In this document: piece by piece, positions 9,362-17,082 of the stretch
Numbering within the stretch: the first letter of the stretch is position 1
Layout: each line of letters starts with the position of its first letter
From: Streptomyces griseus
GTDB taxonomy: Bacteria; Actinomycetota; Actinomycetes; Streptomycetales; Streptomycetaceae
Assembly (NCBI RefSeq): GCF_001715295.1
Contig: NZ_MDKB01000001.1
Span: 67,345 to 131,344 of the forward strand
Length of the DNA stretch: 64,000 nucleotides
Reading direction: 5' to 3'
The notes under the pieces: generated by a model
What the model was told of the DNA's origin: nothing
The model's database searches: none
What the model saw: the letters and a program-made list of their open reading frames with translations, nothing else
Made by a program: the position numbers and the translations under genes

Positions 9362-9367
9362 GGCGCG

Positions 9368-9973
9368 GTGCTGGTCAAGTGGACTCGCTGCACCGTGGTG
9401 GACCGTCATGGGTTCGAGCGGGGGCAGCGGAAGTGGGCGGGGCTGTCCGGGGAACCGGGCTTCATGGGGCAGAGCGGCGGCTGGAGCCGGCGGCGTCCCG
9501 ATGTCGCCCATCTCTTCGCGTTCTGGGAGAACCGGGTCTTCTACGACTCGTTCATGGCGCGCGAGCACGACCGGCGGGCCGCCGCGCAGTCCGGTGGTCA
9601 CAAGGACATGCAGGTCAAGCTCTTCGAGTACCGGTTCGACGTGAAGACCGGATTCGAGCCGGAGTTCACCGACGCCGATGTGATCAGGCTGGCGCACAGC
9701 CGCGTGTACGAGGACCGCGTCGAGCACTTCACGCTCATGCAGCAGAAGGTGTGGAACCCGGCGATGGCCGGCTCTCCCGGCATGCTGCGCGGCCTGTTCG
9801 GGGAAGCGCCGGGCCACGAGTTCCTCGTCCTGTCGATGTGGCAGTCGAGCGCCGAACGGGGCAAGTACCGCCCCGAGAGCATCGCCCGGCTCTCGTCGCG
9901 GGCGGAGACCGACCGCGACGTGGAGACACTGACGGGCGACGTGGTGCGGCTCGAGCCCTCCTGGACCGTCTGA
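9368..9973 (+). CDS. YdbC/DUF4937-like protein
   Basis: 201 residues, GTG start. The sequence resembles the YdbC group with a DUF4937 domain (LVKWTRCTVVDRHGFERGQ at the start, then HLFAFWENRVFYDSFM), a fold related to dimeric alpha-beta barrel monooxygenases. The repeated pattern of a Trp-rich strand plus a helix (FWENRVFYDSFM early, LSMWQSSAERGKYR late) suggests two similar halves. No catalytic residue can be named, so function is unknown. It lies 115 bp upstream of the phosphatase gene, which has its own promoter-like element. Confidence 0.7.
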   Translation: MLVKWTRCTVVDRHGFERGQRKWAGLSGEPGFMGQSGGWSRRRPDVAHLFAFWENRVFYDSFMAREHDRRAAAQSGGHKDMQVKLFEYRFDVKTGFEPEFTDADVIRLAHSRVYEDRVEHFTLMQQKVWNPAMAGSPGMLRGLFGEAPGHEFLVLSMWQSSAERGKYRPESIARLSSRAETDRDVETLTGDVVRLEPSWTV

Positions 9974-10076
9974 CCATCCGGCCCGGCCGCCCCCGGCGGC
10001 CCGGAGCGCGCCGTCGCCTTGGTCACATACGCGGGCCGGTGGCCCGTGCGACTGCTCGGTCGCGCCACGGGGCCCT

Positions 10077-10082
10077 TAGGGT
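10077..10082 (+). promoter_or_regulatory. -10-like TAGGGT of a probable leaderless gene
   Basis: TAGGGT ends 6 nt before the ATG of the phosphatase gene, and no ribosome binding site is present. Confidence 0.4.
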
Positions 10083-10088
10083 CGGGGT

Positions 10089-10748
10089 ATGGCACGACCG
10101 CAGCGCATCGTCCTCGTCCGGCATGGTGAGTCCGAGGGAAACGCCGACGACACGGTGTACGAGAGGGAGCCCGACCACGCCCTGGGGCTCACGACGACCG
10201 GGCTGCGCCAGGCCCGGGAGACGGGCCGCACGCTGCGCGAGCTGTTCGGCGGTGAGCGGGTCAGTGTCTACGTGTCGCCCTACCGGCGCACCCACGAGAC
10301 CTTCGAGGCGTTCGGCCTCGACCCGGAGCACGTGCGGGTCAGGGAGGAGCCCAGGCTGCGCGAGCAGGACTGGGGGAACTGGCAGGACCGGGACGAGGTC
10401 CGGCTGCAGAAGGCGTACCGCGACGCGTACGGCCACTTCTTCTACCGCTTCGCACAGGGGGAGTCCGGGGCCGACGTGTACGACCGGGTCGGCGCCTTCC
10501 TGGAGAGCCTCCACCGCAGCTTCGAGGATCCCGACCATCCGCAGAACGTCCTGCTGGTGACCCACGGACTGACCATGAGGCTGTTCTGCATGCGCTGGTT
10601 CCACTGGTCCGTGGCGGAATTCGAATCCCTGTCCAATCCCGGTAACGGCGAGAAGAGAGTGCTGCTGCTCGGCGAGGACGGCCGCTACACCCTCGACCGG
10701 CCCTTCGAACGGTGGCGTACCCCCGAACCGTACGGACGTACCGGATAG
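10089..10748 (+). CDS. histidine phosphatase (phosphoglycerate mutase-like) family protein
   Basis: 219 residues. The N-terminal LVRHGESEGN holds the phospho-accepting histidine of the family. A second motif LVTHGLTMRLF carries the second catalytic histidine, and YRRTHETFEA contributes the expected arginine. Such enzymes remove phosphate from small metabolites, sugars or proteins; the substrate here is unknown. The gene ends 12 bp before the ADP-ribosylglycohydrolase-like gene, so the two are probably co-transcribed. Confidence 0.88.
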   Translation: MARPQRIVLVRHGESEGNADDTVYEREPDHALGLTTTGLRQARETGRTLRELFGGERVSVYVSPYRRTHETFEAFGLDPEHVRVREEPRLREQDWGNWQDRDEVRLQKAYRDAYGHFFYRFAQGESGADVYDRVGAFLESLHRSFEDPDHPQNVLLVTHGLTMRLFCMRWFHWSVAEFESLSNPGNGEKRVLLLGEDGRYTLDRPFERWRTPEPYGRTG

Positions 10749-10760
10749 AGTGGCGCAGCG

Positions 10761-11669
10761 ATGACCGCTGACTCCGCTTCCGACCGGCGCTTCGAGCGCG
10801 CCCTCGCCAGCCTGCGTGGGCTCTCCGTGGGCGATGCCCTCGGCTCCCAGTTCTTCGTACCGGCCACGTATCCCCTCCTCAAGGACCGGGTCCTGCCGCC
10901 CGGCCCCTGGCAGTGGACCGACGACACCGAGATGGCCTGTTCCGTACTGGCCGTCCTCGCCGTGCACGGGCGCATCGACCAGGACGCCCTCGCCCATTCC
11001 TTCGCCCTGCACCACGACTTCGACCGGGGCTACGGCCCCGCGGTGAACCGGCTGCTCAGGCTGGTCAGGGAGGGCGGGGACTGGCGCGAGCTGGCGTCCG
11101 CGCTCTTCCAGGGCCAGGGCTCCTGGGGGAACGGCTCGGCGATGCGCATCGCCCCGCTGGGCGCCTGGTACGCCGACGACCCGGAGCAGGCCACCCACCA
11201 GGCCGAGATCTCGTCGTACACCACGCATCAGCACCGCGAGGCCGTCGTGGGCGCCATGGCGGTGGCGGCGGCCGCCGCCCTCGTCGCCGCGCCCGGAGGG
11301 CCGCCGTCCCCCGAGGCCCTGCTCGACGGAGTGGTCGCGCTCGTGCCGCGGAGCGCCGTCGGGGCCGGTCTGCGCAGGGCCCGCGACATGCTCGACTACC
11401 AGGACGCGGGAACGGTCGCGGCGGTGCTCGGCAACGGCCGCCGCACCAGCGCGCACGACACGGTGCCGTTCGCCCTCTGGTCCGCGGCGCGCGGCCTCGG
11501 AGACTTCGAGCAGGCGTTCTGGGTGACGGCGCAGGCCGGCGGAGACGTGGACACCACCTGCGCCATCGTCGGCGGCATCGTCGCGGCCGACGCGGCGGGG
11601 GCTCCGCCGGCCCACTGGCTCGCCCTGACCGAGGAGCCGCCGCACTGGCTGCCCCGGGCGGCGGGCTGA
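10761..11669 (+). CDS. ADP-ribosylglycohydrolase (DraG/ARH) family protein
   Basis: 302 residues. These enzymes use two Mg ions to cleave ADP-ribose from proteins or small molecules. Metal-binding motifs are present: SVGDALG (about residues 22-28), WTDDTEMA (52-59) and, near the C-terminus, GGDVDTTCAIVGGI. NGSAMRIAPLG in the middle is also a family signature. All expected acidic ligands are kept, so the protein is likely active. The target is not known. It follows the histidine phosphatase by 12 bp, suggesting a two-gene unit in metabolite or nucleotide processing. Confidence 0.9.
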   Translation: MTADSASDRRFERALASLRGLSVGDALGSQFFVPATYPLLKDRVLPPGPWQWTDDTEMACSVLAVLAVHGRIDQDALAHSFALHHDFDRGYGPAVNRLLRLVREGGDWRELASALFQGQGSWGNGSAMRIAPLGAWYADDPEQATHQAEISSYTTHQHREAVVGAMAVAAAAALVAAPGGPPSPEALLDGVVALVPRSAVGAGLRRARDMLDYQDAGTVAAVLGNGRRTSAHDTVPFALWSAARGLGDFEQAFWVTAQAGGDVDTTCAIVGGIVAADAAGAPPAHWLALTEEPPHWLPRAAG

Positions 11670-11898
11670 TCGCCGGGCATCCGGCCGCGCAGCCGTCGCC
11701 GGGGCACGGCCGGCTCCTCTCCTCCGTGTCCTGTCACGGTCCTGCCACAGCCTGGCCCCGGCCGCCCCGCGAGCCGGGGGCGGCGTTACTCTTTCGGCCA
11801 CTCCGCCCTCGTTGATCTTGCAGGGCGCGCCTATGAGTGCCGGGCCCTCGCGGCCGTGACGTGGCCGTCGCGAGAGGACCCGGTGGGGGAGGGGTCCC

Positions 11899-13704
11899 AT
11901 GTCCGTGTCCGATCAATCGCCCGAGGAGTCCGGAGCGGCGGGATCGCCGGAGCCCGGCGTGGCCGGGACGTCGCCGGTGTCCCGGGCCGCCGAGGGCTCC
12001 CCGCCCGGACCCGGGTCCGCGGCTTCCCTCGGCGCCGGCCAGGAGGCGCCGCGCGCGTCCGCGCGGTCCTCGGCGGAGGTGCCGTCCCAGGGCTCCGGCC
12101 CGGAGGCACCGGCGGTACCCGAGAAGCCGGCCTACCTGCAGGGGCCCCGGCCGTCGCCGGATCCGTGGCAGCGCCGCGCGCAGCAGCGGCCGCCCGGGGT
12201 GCTGGACGGGCTGCGGCCCTCGCCCCCGCCCGCCGTCCGGGCCGCGACCCTGTGGTCGGTCCTCGCCACGGGACTGCTGAGCGCCCTGCTGCTCGGCGAC
12301 GGGCTGGGGGCCAACCTGCTGCTGGTGGCGCTCCCCGCCGCCCTGGCGGCCTTCTTCGCGGCGGAGGCCGCAGGCCGCAGGCTCCGGCCCTGGACCGCGG
12401 TGTGGTCGGTCGGCGGCCTGGCGCTCCTGGCGGTTCCGGTGCTCCGGGACGCCGGCTGGCCGGTGTTCCTCGCCGTCGTGTCCGCTCTCGCGCTCGGTTC
12501 CCTCGCGCTGCACGGCAGTCGCAGCTGGCCGGGGGTGCTGCTCGGTTCGCTCGGGCTGTTCCCCTCCGCCGGAGCCGGACTGCGCTGGGGGTGGCGGGGC
12601 GTACGCGACCGGGTGGACGACTCCCGGGGCCGGGTGCGCACCGTCGTGCGCAGCGCTGCGGTGGCGGTCGTCCTGCTCGTGGTGTTCGGCGCGCTCTTCG
12701 CCAGTGCCGATGCCGCGTTCGCCGACCTGCTGGGCGGACTCGCCCCCGACGTCTCCGTCGGCGGCAGCCCGTGGCGGGTCCTCCTCTTCGCGCTCGGGCT
12801 CGTCGGCGCGCTCGCCGCCGCCCACTCCGCCGCGGCCCCGGTGCGCTGGGACGGCATCACCGTGCGCCCCGGGCGGGCCCGGGGGCGGATGGAGTGGGCG
12901 CTCCCGCTCGTCGTGCTCAACCTGCTCTTCGCCGCGTTCATCGCGCTGCAACTCGTCGTCCTGCTCGGCGGGTACGACAAGGTGCTGGAAGAGACCGGGC
13001 TGACCCCCGCCGCGTACGCGCGTCAGGGTTTCTGGCAGCTTCTCTGGGCCACCGTGCTGACCCTCCTGGTCATCGCCCTCGCCCTGCGGTGGGCCCCGCG
13101 CGACGGCGCGCGCGACCGCACCCTGGTCCGCGGCGTGCTCGGTGTCCTGTGCGTCCTCACTCTCGTCGTCGTGGCCTCCGCACTGCGCCGCATGGACCTG
13201 TACGTCGACGCCTTCGGCCTGACCCGGCTCCGGATCTCCGTGGCCGCGGTGGAACTCTGGCTCGGAGTCGTGCTCGTCCTGATCCTCCTGGCCGGGGTGT
13301 TCGGCGCCCGGATGCTGCCGCGGGCCGTCGCCGTGAGCGCCGCGGCGGGCGTGCTCGCCTTCGGGCTGATCTCACCCGACGGGCTGATCGCGGAGCAGAA
13401 CGTGCAGCGTTACCGCAGTGACAAGAGGATCGACATCGGCTACCTCCAAGGGCTCTCGGCCGACGCCGTGCCGGCGCTCGACACGCTGCCGGAGCCGCTG
13501 CGCTCCTGTGCGCTGGAGGACATCCGGCGCACCCTCTTCACCTCCGACGCCCCGTGGTACGCCACGAGCCTCGGCGAGGCAAGGGCCCGGGACATCCTGG
13601 CGAAGCGCGCCAGGCAGGACCGGGGGAGCGAGTGCTACGCGCTCGACCGCCGGGAGGGAGAGCGGGACGTGGACGTGGAGACGGACACCTACGACCCGTA
13701 CTGA
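11899..13704 (+). CDS. polytopic membrane protein, DUF4153/DUF4173-like
   Basis: 601 residues. The first 110 are a Pro/Ser/Gly-rich cytoplasmic extension. About ten hydrophobic segments follow (for example AALLLGDGLGANLLLVALPA, ALALRWAP, VELWLGVVLVLILLAGVFGA). The motif RRMDLYVDAFGLTRLR in the last third is characteristic of DUF4153/DUF4173 membrane proteins. The C-terminus is a soluble Cys- and Arg-rich region ending in an acidic tail. A ribosome binding site (GGGAGGGG) precedes the ATG. Function unknown; no enzyme motif is visible. Confidence 0.8.
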   Translation: MSVSDQSPEESGAAGSPEPGVAGTSPVSRAAEGSPPGPGSAASLGAGQEAPRASARSSAEVPSQGSGPEAPAVPEKPAYLQGPRPSPDPWQRRAQQRPPGVLDGLRPSPPPAVRAATLWSVLATGLLSALLLGDGLGANLLLVALPAALAAFFAAEAAGRRLRPWTAVWSVGGLALLAVPVLRDAGWPVFLAVVSALALGSLALHGSRSWPGVLLGSLGLFPSAGAGLRWGWRGVRDRVDDSRGRVRTVVRSAAVAVVLLVVFGALFASADAAFADLLGGLAPDVSVGGSPWRVLLFALGLVGALAAAHSAAAPVRWDGITVRPGRARGRMEWALPLVVLNLLFAAFIALQLVVLLGGYDKVLEETGLTPAAYARQGFWQLLWATVLTLLVIALALRWAPRDGARDRTLVRGVLGVLCVLTLVVVASALRRMDLYVDAFGLTRLRISVAAVELWLGVVLVLILLAGVFGARMLPRAVAVSAAAGVLAFGLISPDGLIAEQNVQRYRSDKRIDIGYLQGLSADAVPALDTLPEPLRSCALEDIRRTLFTSDAPWYATSLGEARARDILAKRARQDRGSECYALDRREGERDVDVETDTYDPY

Positions 13705-14285
13705 TCCGGAGTCACGGGGCGCGGGTTCCCCGGACCGCGCGGTGCGGGAAGCCTCCTGACGGAGACGGCCCGCACGTGGCCGCGGGGCGGTACTCGCCCC
13801 GGCTCCCGCGGCGGCCGACCTCCCGCTCGGCGCCTCCAGGTCCCTCCCGCACCCCGGATCACCGACACGGAGGCCGGGAGGGCGGGTGCCACCAGGGCGG
13901 CAGCCGCGGTGAAGGCGGTGGGCGATGCTGCGGATGAGCACCGCGTGCCCCCACGGGCCCGGCAGCTCCCGGGTCCTGGCGGACGAACAGGGCGGCTGCG
14001 GGCCTGAGCATGATCAGGGCGGTGCCCGAGAGGTCCGGCCGGTCGGGGTGGGGTCAACTCCCTGGCGTGCTGCTCGACGCGGACGGACGCGGTGGGCAGG
14101 AGCGGGACGGCGCCGAAGGGCGACAGCGTCGGGGTGCCCCGTCACCCCTCCTCCTCCGAGGCCCGGACGAACCCGTGGTCCGGCGACGCTCTGCCGAGCG
14201 CCGTGGACAGGGCGCCCGGGAGAGCGAAGCGGCCGGGGCGCTCAGGGCGCGTGACGCCATGTGGCGCCCCGGCCCCGTACTGCGC

Positions 14286-14414
14286 TCACTCCTTCACGAA
14301 TGCGATGCCCGCACGGTCGAACGCTGCCACGAGGTGATCCTGGGCGGCATGCTGGAACCCTCGGCCGAGGTCGTCCGAAAGGTCTTCTTCCCTCGTGCAG
14401 AGGAGGGTTGCGGT
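14286..14414 (-). pseudogene. possible C-terminal remnant of an unidentified gene
   Basis: The minus-strand frame ends in a plausible globular sequence ([20 protein letters not shown], then AGIAFVKE and a stop) with G/C mostly in third positions, unlike the Arg/Pro-rich shadow frames around it. No start, ribosome binding site or family was recognised. It could be the decayed end of a deleted gene or chance. Confidence 0.2.
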
Positions 14415-14429
14415 CCGTCCGGACTCGCG

Positions 14430-14459
14430 AGCGGGATGACGACAAGACGTCATCCCGCT
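14430..14459. repeat. perfect 12-bp inverted repeat, possible terminator
   Basis: agcgggatgacg and cgtcatcccgct are separated by 6 nt. There is no T-tract. It lies 213 bp before rnhB and could terminate read-through or belong to the possible gene remnant beside it. Confidence 0.5.
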
Positions 14460-14672
14460 GGGCGCGGCGTGTCGCCCCGAGGTGTGCGGAAGCGAAGTGG
14501 GGACGCCGAGATCGCCCGGACGATCGGCGGGGCCGCGATACCGCCTCTCCGGACTCCGACCGCGCGGGAGGCTCCCGCCGGTCACCGCGCCGTCCCCTCG
14601 CGGGGGAGGCCGGGAGCGGACCGTGCCCCGGGGTGTTCTTGCCGGGACCATCGGCGTACCCTGGCAGGCGCC

Positions 14673-15383
14673 ATGCCGTACGAACCACCCACGCACACCG
14701 TCGAGCGCTCACTGCGCGCTACCTCCGGTGCCAGGACCGTCGCAGGTGTCGACGAGGTCGGACGCGGAGCGTGGGCCGGCCCCGTCACCGTCTGCGCGGC
14801 CGTCACCGGTCTTCGCAGACCCCCGGAGGGCCTGACCGACTCCAAGCTGATCAGCCCCAAGCGCCGGACGGAACTCGCCCCCGTGCTCCAGAGCTGGGTG
14901 ACGGCCTACGGTCTGGGGCACGCCTCGCCGACGGAGATAGACGACCTCGGCATGACCGCGGCACTCCGGCTCGCCGCGGTACGGGCCCTCGACGCCCTGC
15001 CCGTACGGCCGGACGCCGTGATCCTCGACGGCAAGCACGACTACCTCGGCGCGCCCTGGAACGTCCGTACGGTGATCAAGGGCGACCAGTCCTGCATCGC
15101 CGTCGCCGCCGCCTCGGTGATCGCCAAGGTGCACCGGGACACGATGATGGCCGCACTGGGCGCCGACTCGGAGCAGTACGCGCGGTTCGCCTTCGGCGCG
15201 AACGCGGGTTACCCCTCGCCGGTGCACCGGGCCGCGCTGGAGGAATGGGGTCCGACTCCCCACCACCGCCTCAGCTGGTCCTACCTCGACGCGCTGCCCC
15301 GGTGGCGGCATCTGAAGAAGGTCCGTTTCTCCGCCGAGGCGGCCGCTCTTGAAAGCGGGGGCCAGCTCGGCTTCGACTTCTGA
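14673..15383 (+). CDS. rnhB: ribonuclease HII
   Basis: 236 residues. RNase HII cuts RNA-DNA hybrids and removes ribonucleotides embedded in DNA. The catalytic DEDD set is visible: D27 and E28 in GVDEVGRG, an aspartate in [10 protein letters not shown] and another in [17 protein letters not shown] and SVIAKVHRD are family blocks. The ATG at 14673 gives the normal family length; the frame stays open far upstream but that part has no similarity. It is followed after 59 bp by a conserved hypothetical gene that is probably in the same transcript. Confidence 0.95.
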   Translation: MPYEPPTHTVERSLRATSGARTVAGVDEVGRGAWAGPVTVCAAVTGLRRPPEGLTDSKLISPKRRTELAPVLQSWVTAYGLGHASPTEIDDLGMTAALRLAAVRALDALPVRPDAVILDGKHDYLGAPWNVRTVIKGDQSCIAVAAASVIAKVHRDTMMAALGADSEQYARFAFGANAGYPSPVHRAALEEWGPTPHHRLSWSYLDALPRWRHLKKVRFSAEAAALESGGQLGFDF

Positions 15384-15442
15384 CCGCACAGGCGTGCCCA
15401 CCAGCCGATGCCGCCGCGTCGGCGCCCGACAGGAAACCACTC

Positions 15443-16081
15443 ATGACTTCCCTCCCCGAGGAGCCTCAGATTCCCGAGAGCGCCCAGGGTCCCCGCGTCA
15501 CTCCGGCCACCGGCCGTACCGCGCCGACCCCTCGCCCCGTACCAGGCCCGCGTTCTGCGGCCACGCCGCGTCCCGGACACCCGGGCCCCGGCCCCGCCCG
15601 GCCCGCGCCCCCGGCGCTGCGTCCGCGCCCCGCGCCTCCCGTACCCGCCGCACCCCGGCCGGCCGGGCACGCGCTGCCGCAGGAGCCCGCCACCGCGCAG
15701 CTCCAGATCGTCCCCGCCCCCTCGGACGGCGCGCTCGACGCCGCCGACGAGGCCGTCGACCTGCTGCTCGACTCCGGCCGGGCGCCCGGGGAGATCCTCG
15801 TGCTCACCACCGGTGAGCAGCACCCCTGGGCCGCTCACGAACTCACCTTCGGGGACGCCGCGTACTGGGCCCAGCACGCGTCCGGCGAAGACGTCTTCTT
15901 CGCCCGCGCGGCCGACGCCGACCGGTGCGCGTCCCGTGCCGTGGTGGTTCTCGCGGTCAACGGAGGCACCGACGCAAGCACCCGGCGTGCGCTCACCGTC
16001 GCCCGGAAGCACGCCGGCGCGCTGCTGATCGTGTGCGGGGACCCGCAGAAGGTCGCCCCGATGCTCGGCGCGGGCGTCTGA
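15443..16081 (+). CDS. conserved hypothetical protein with a helicase C-terminal-like domain
   Basis: 212 residues. The first 75 are Pro/Arg/Ala-rich and probably disordered. The rest forms an alpha/beta domain with GEILVLTTGEQHPWAAHELT, YWAQHASGEDVFF, ASRAVVVLAVNGG and ALLIVCGDPQKV. From memory, these blocks resemble the last part of UvrD/Rep-like superfamily 1 helicases, where the equivalent strands carry motifs V and VI, but the usual GFKGLE and GLSRA motifs are missing here. It has no Walker A, so it cannot be a helicase itself. Position behind rnhB suggests co-expression. Function unknown. Confidence 0.7.
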   Translation: MTSLPEEPQIPESAQGPRVTPATGRTAPTPRPVPGPRSAATPRPGHPGPGPARPAPPALRPRPAPPVPAAPRPAGHALPQEPATAQLQIVPAPSDGALDAADEAVDLLLDSGRAPGEILVLTTGEQHPWAAHELTFGDAAYWAQHASGEDVFFARAADADRCASRAVVVLAVNGGTDASTRRALTVARKHAGALLIVCGDPQKVAPMLGAGV

Positions 16082-16088
16082 GGCTCCC

Positions 16089-16123
16089 GGGTCCCGGCTG
16101 TCCGCGGAGGGCGCCCGGGACCC
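16089..16123. terminator. hairpin between convergent genes
   Basis: gggtcccgg and ccgggaccc form a 9-bp stem with a 17-nt loop in the 51-bp gap between two convergent genes. Confidence 0.5.
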
Positions 16124-16132
16124 GTCGACGCC

Positions 16133-16774
16133 TCACCGGGCGGCCGTCCGCCGCAGTGCGTCCGCGGCGCCGCCGCCGGAGCGCAGGGGGCCGGGATCGT
16201 GCTCCGCGCAGACATCGGTGAGCTCCGTCGGCCGGGACAGCGAACTCGGCCGGCGGCCGCCCCGGCCCTCGCCGAGGACCTGCCAGCCCCCCCGCGTCAG
16301 CGTGATGTAGGCGCCGCAGCGCAGGCCGTGCAAGGTGCAGGCGTCGCGCAGTCCCCACATCCACGCTCCGTCCTCCTCCGTCCACCGCTCGTCACCCTCA
16401 CGGCAGTAGAGCAGGATCGCGGTGCGCACGGGTGTACGGCGGCGCAGGTCGTGCGGGATCACCCGGCGCAGATGGGCCAGCAGCGCGTTGCGGAACTCCC
16501 AGCCGTCCGCGGCAGCGTTGGCCCGCCGGGGGAACGAGGCGCTGGCGGTGAGCCGTTCCTCGTGATCGAGGACGGCGACGACCGCGGTGGCCGGAGCCGG
16601 CCGGTGCCGGGCGTGCAGACCGCTGACCACCTCACGCGGACTGCGCAGCAGGGGTATGCCGGCCGCCGCCCACTCGGCCGGTTCGAGGGTGCGGGCGAGC
16701 TGGTTGACGGAGCCGGCGGATGCCGAGGACGCCGACAGTGAAGTGGCTGCGGACGGAGCGAGTTCGAAGGTCAC
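16133..16774 (-). CDS. conserved hypothetical protein
   Basis: 213 residues with a GTG start chosen for the ribosome binding site GGGAGGACC directly upstream. I recognise no Pfam domain. Visible features are a Ser/Ala-rich N-terminus, a long mixed alpha/beta core with PATAVVAVLDHEERLTA and RTAILLYCREGDERWTEEDG, and two cysteines near CTLHGLRCGAYITLTRG. The C-terminal tail is Gly/Arg-rich. It is divergent from the recQ-like gene across 308 bp. A link to DNA repair is only a guess from location. Confidence 0.65.
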   Translation of the reverse strand: MTFELAPSAATSLSASSASAGSVNQLARTLEPAEWAAAGIPLLRSPREVVSGLHARHRPAPATAVVAVLDHEERLTASASFPRRANAAADGWEFRNALLAHLRRVIPHDLRRRTPVRTAILLYCREGDERWTEEDGAWMWGLRDACTLHGLRCGAYITLTRGGWQVLGEGRGGRRPSSLSRPTELTDVCAEHDPGPLRSGGGAADALRRTAAR

Positions 16775-17082
16775 GGTCCTCCCTTCGCTACGCGCCCACG
16801 GTGCGGGCAGGGTCGGGTGAGGGCGCGCCGCGGCACAGCCCTTCCGGGCCCGCGAAAAGACCGTGCGGGGAGCGTTTCCAATTCTTCCTGCCGTACCGGC
16901 AAGCGGCAACGAGCAATTGGCGCGGCTGACGGGTATAGGGCGGAATGGTACGTATATCCCTGCCCGCTGCACGGCGGTACGAAGCGTCCCCGGGGCCGCC
17001 GTGCGAAGCCGGGAACGAGGTGAGCCGCCCGTCACGCGGGGTGAAGTGGCCGACCGTCCTGGTCATCGGGTTGCATAGGGGC
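16775..17082. other. divergent intergenic region ahead of the RecQ-like gene
   Basis: 308 bp. An AT-richer island at about 16870-16965 probably contains one or both divergent promoters, but no hexamer pair was convincing. No LexA box was found. Confidence 0.4.

Larger units (their letters stand above)
13705..14672. other. 968-bp stretch without a confident gene
   Basis: No frame has both a ribosome binding site and a recognisable product. Two items stand out: a perfect 12-bp inverted repeat at 14430-14459, and a minus-strand segment at about 14286-14414 whose composition looks protein-coding. Both are listed separately. Confidence 0.5.

Noticed and set aside
14010-14672. Upstream extension of rnhB by 221 codons
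   Set aside because: The added sequence is not conserved-looking, and MPYEPP at 14673 gives normal RNase HII length.
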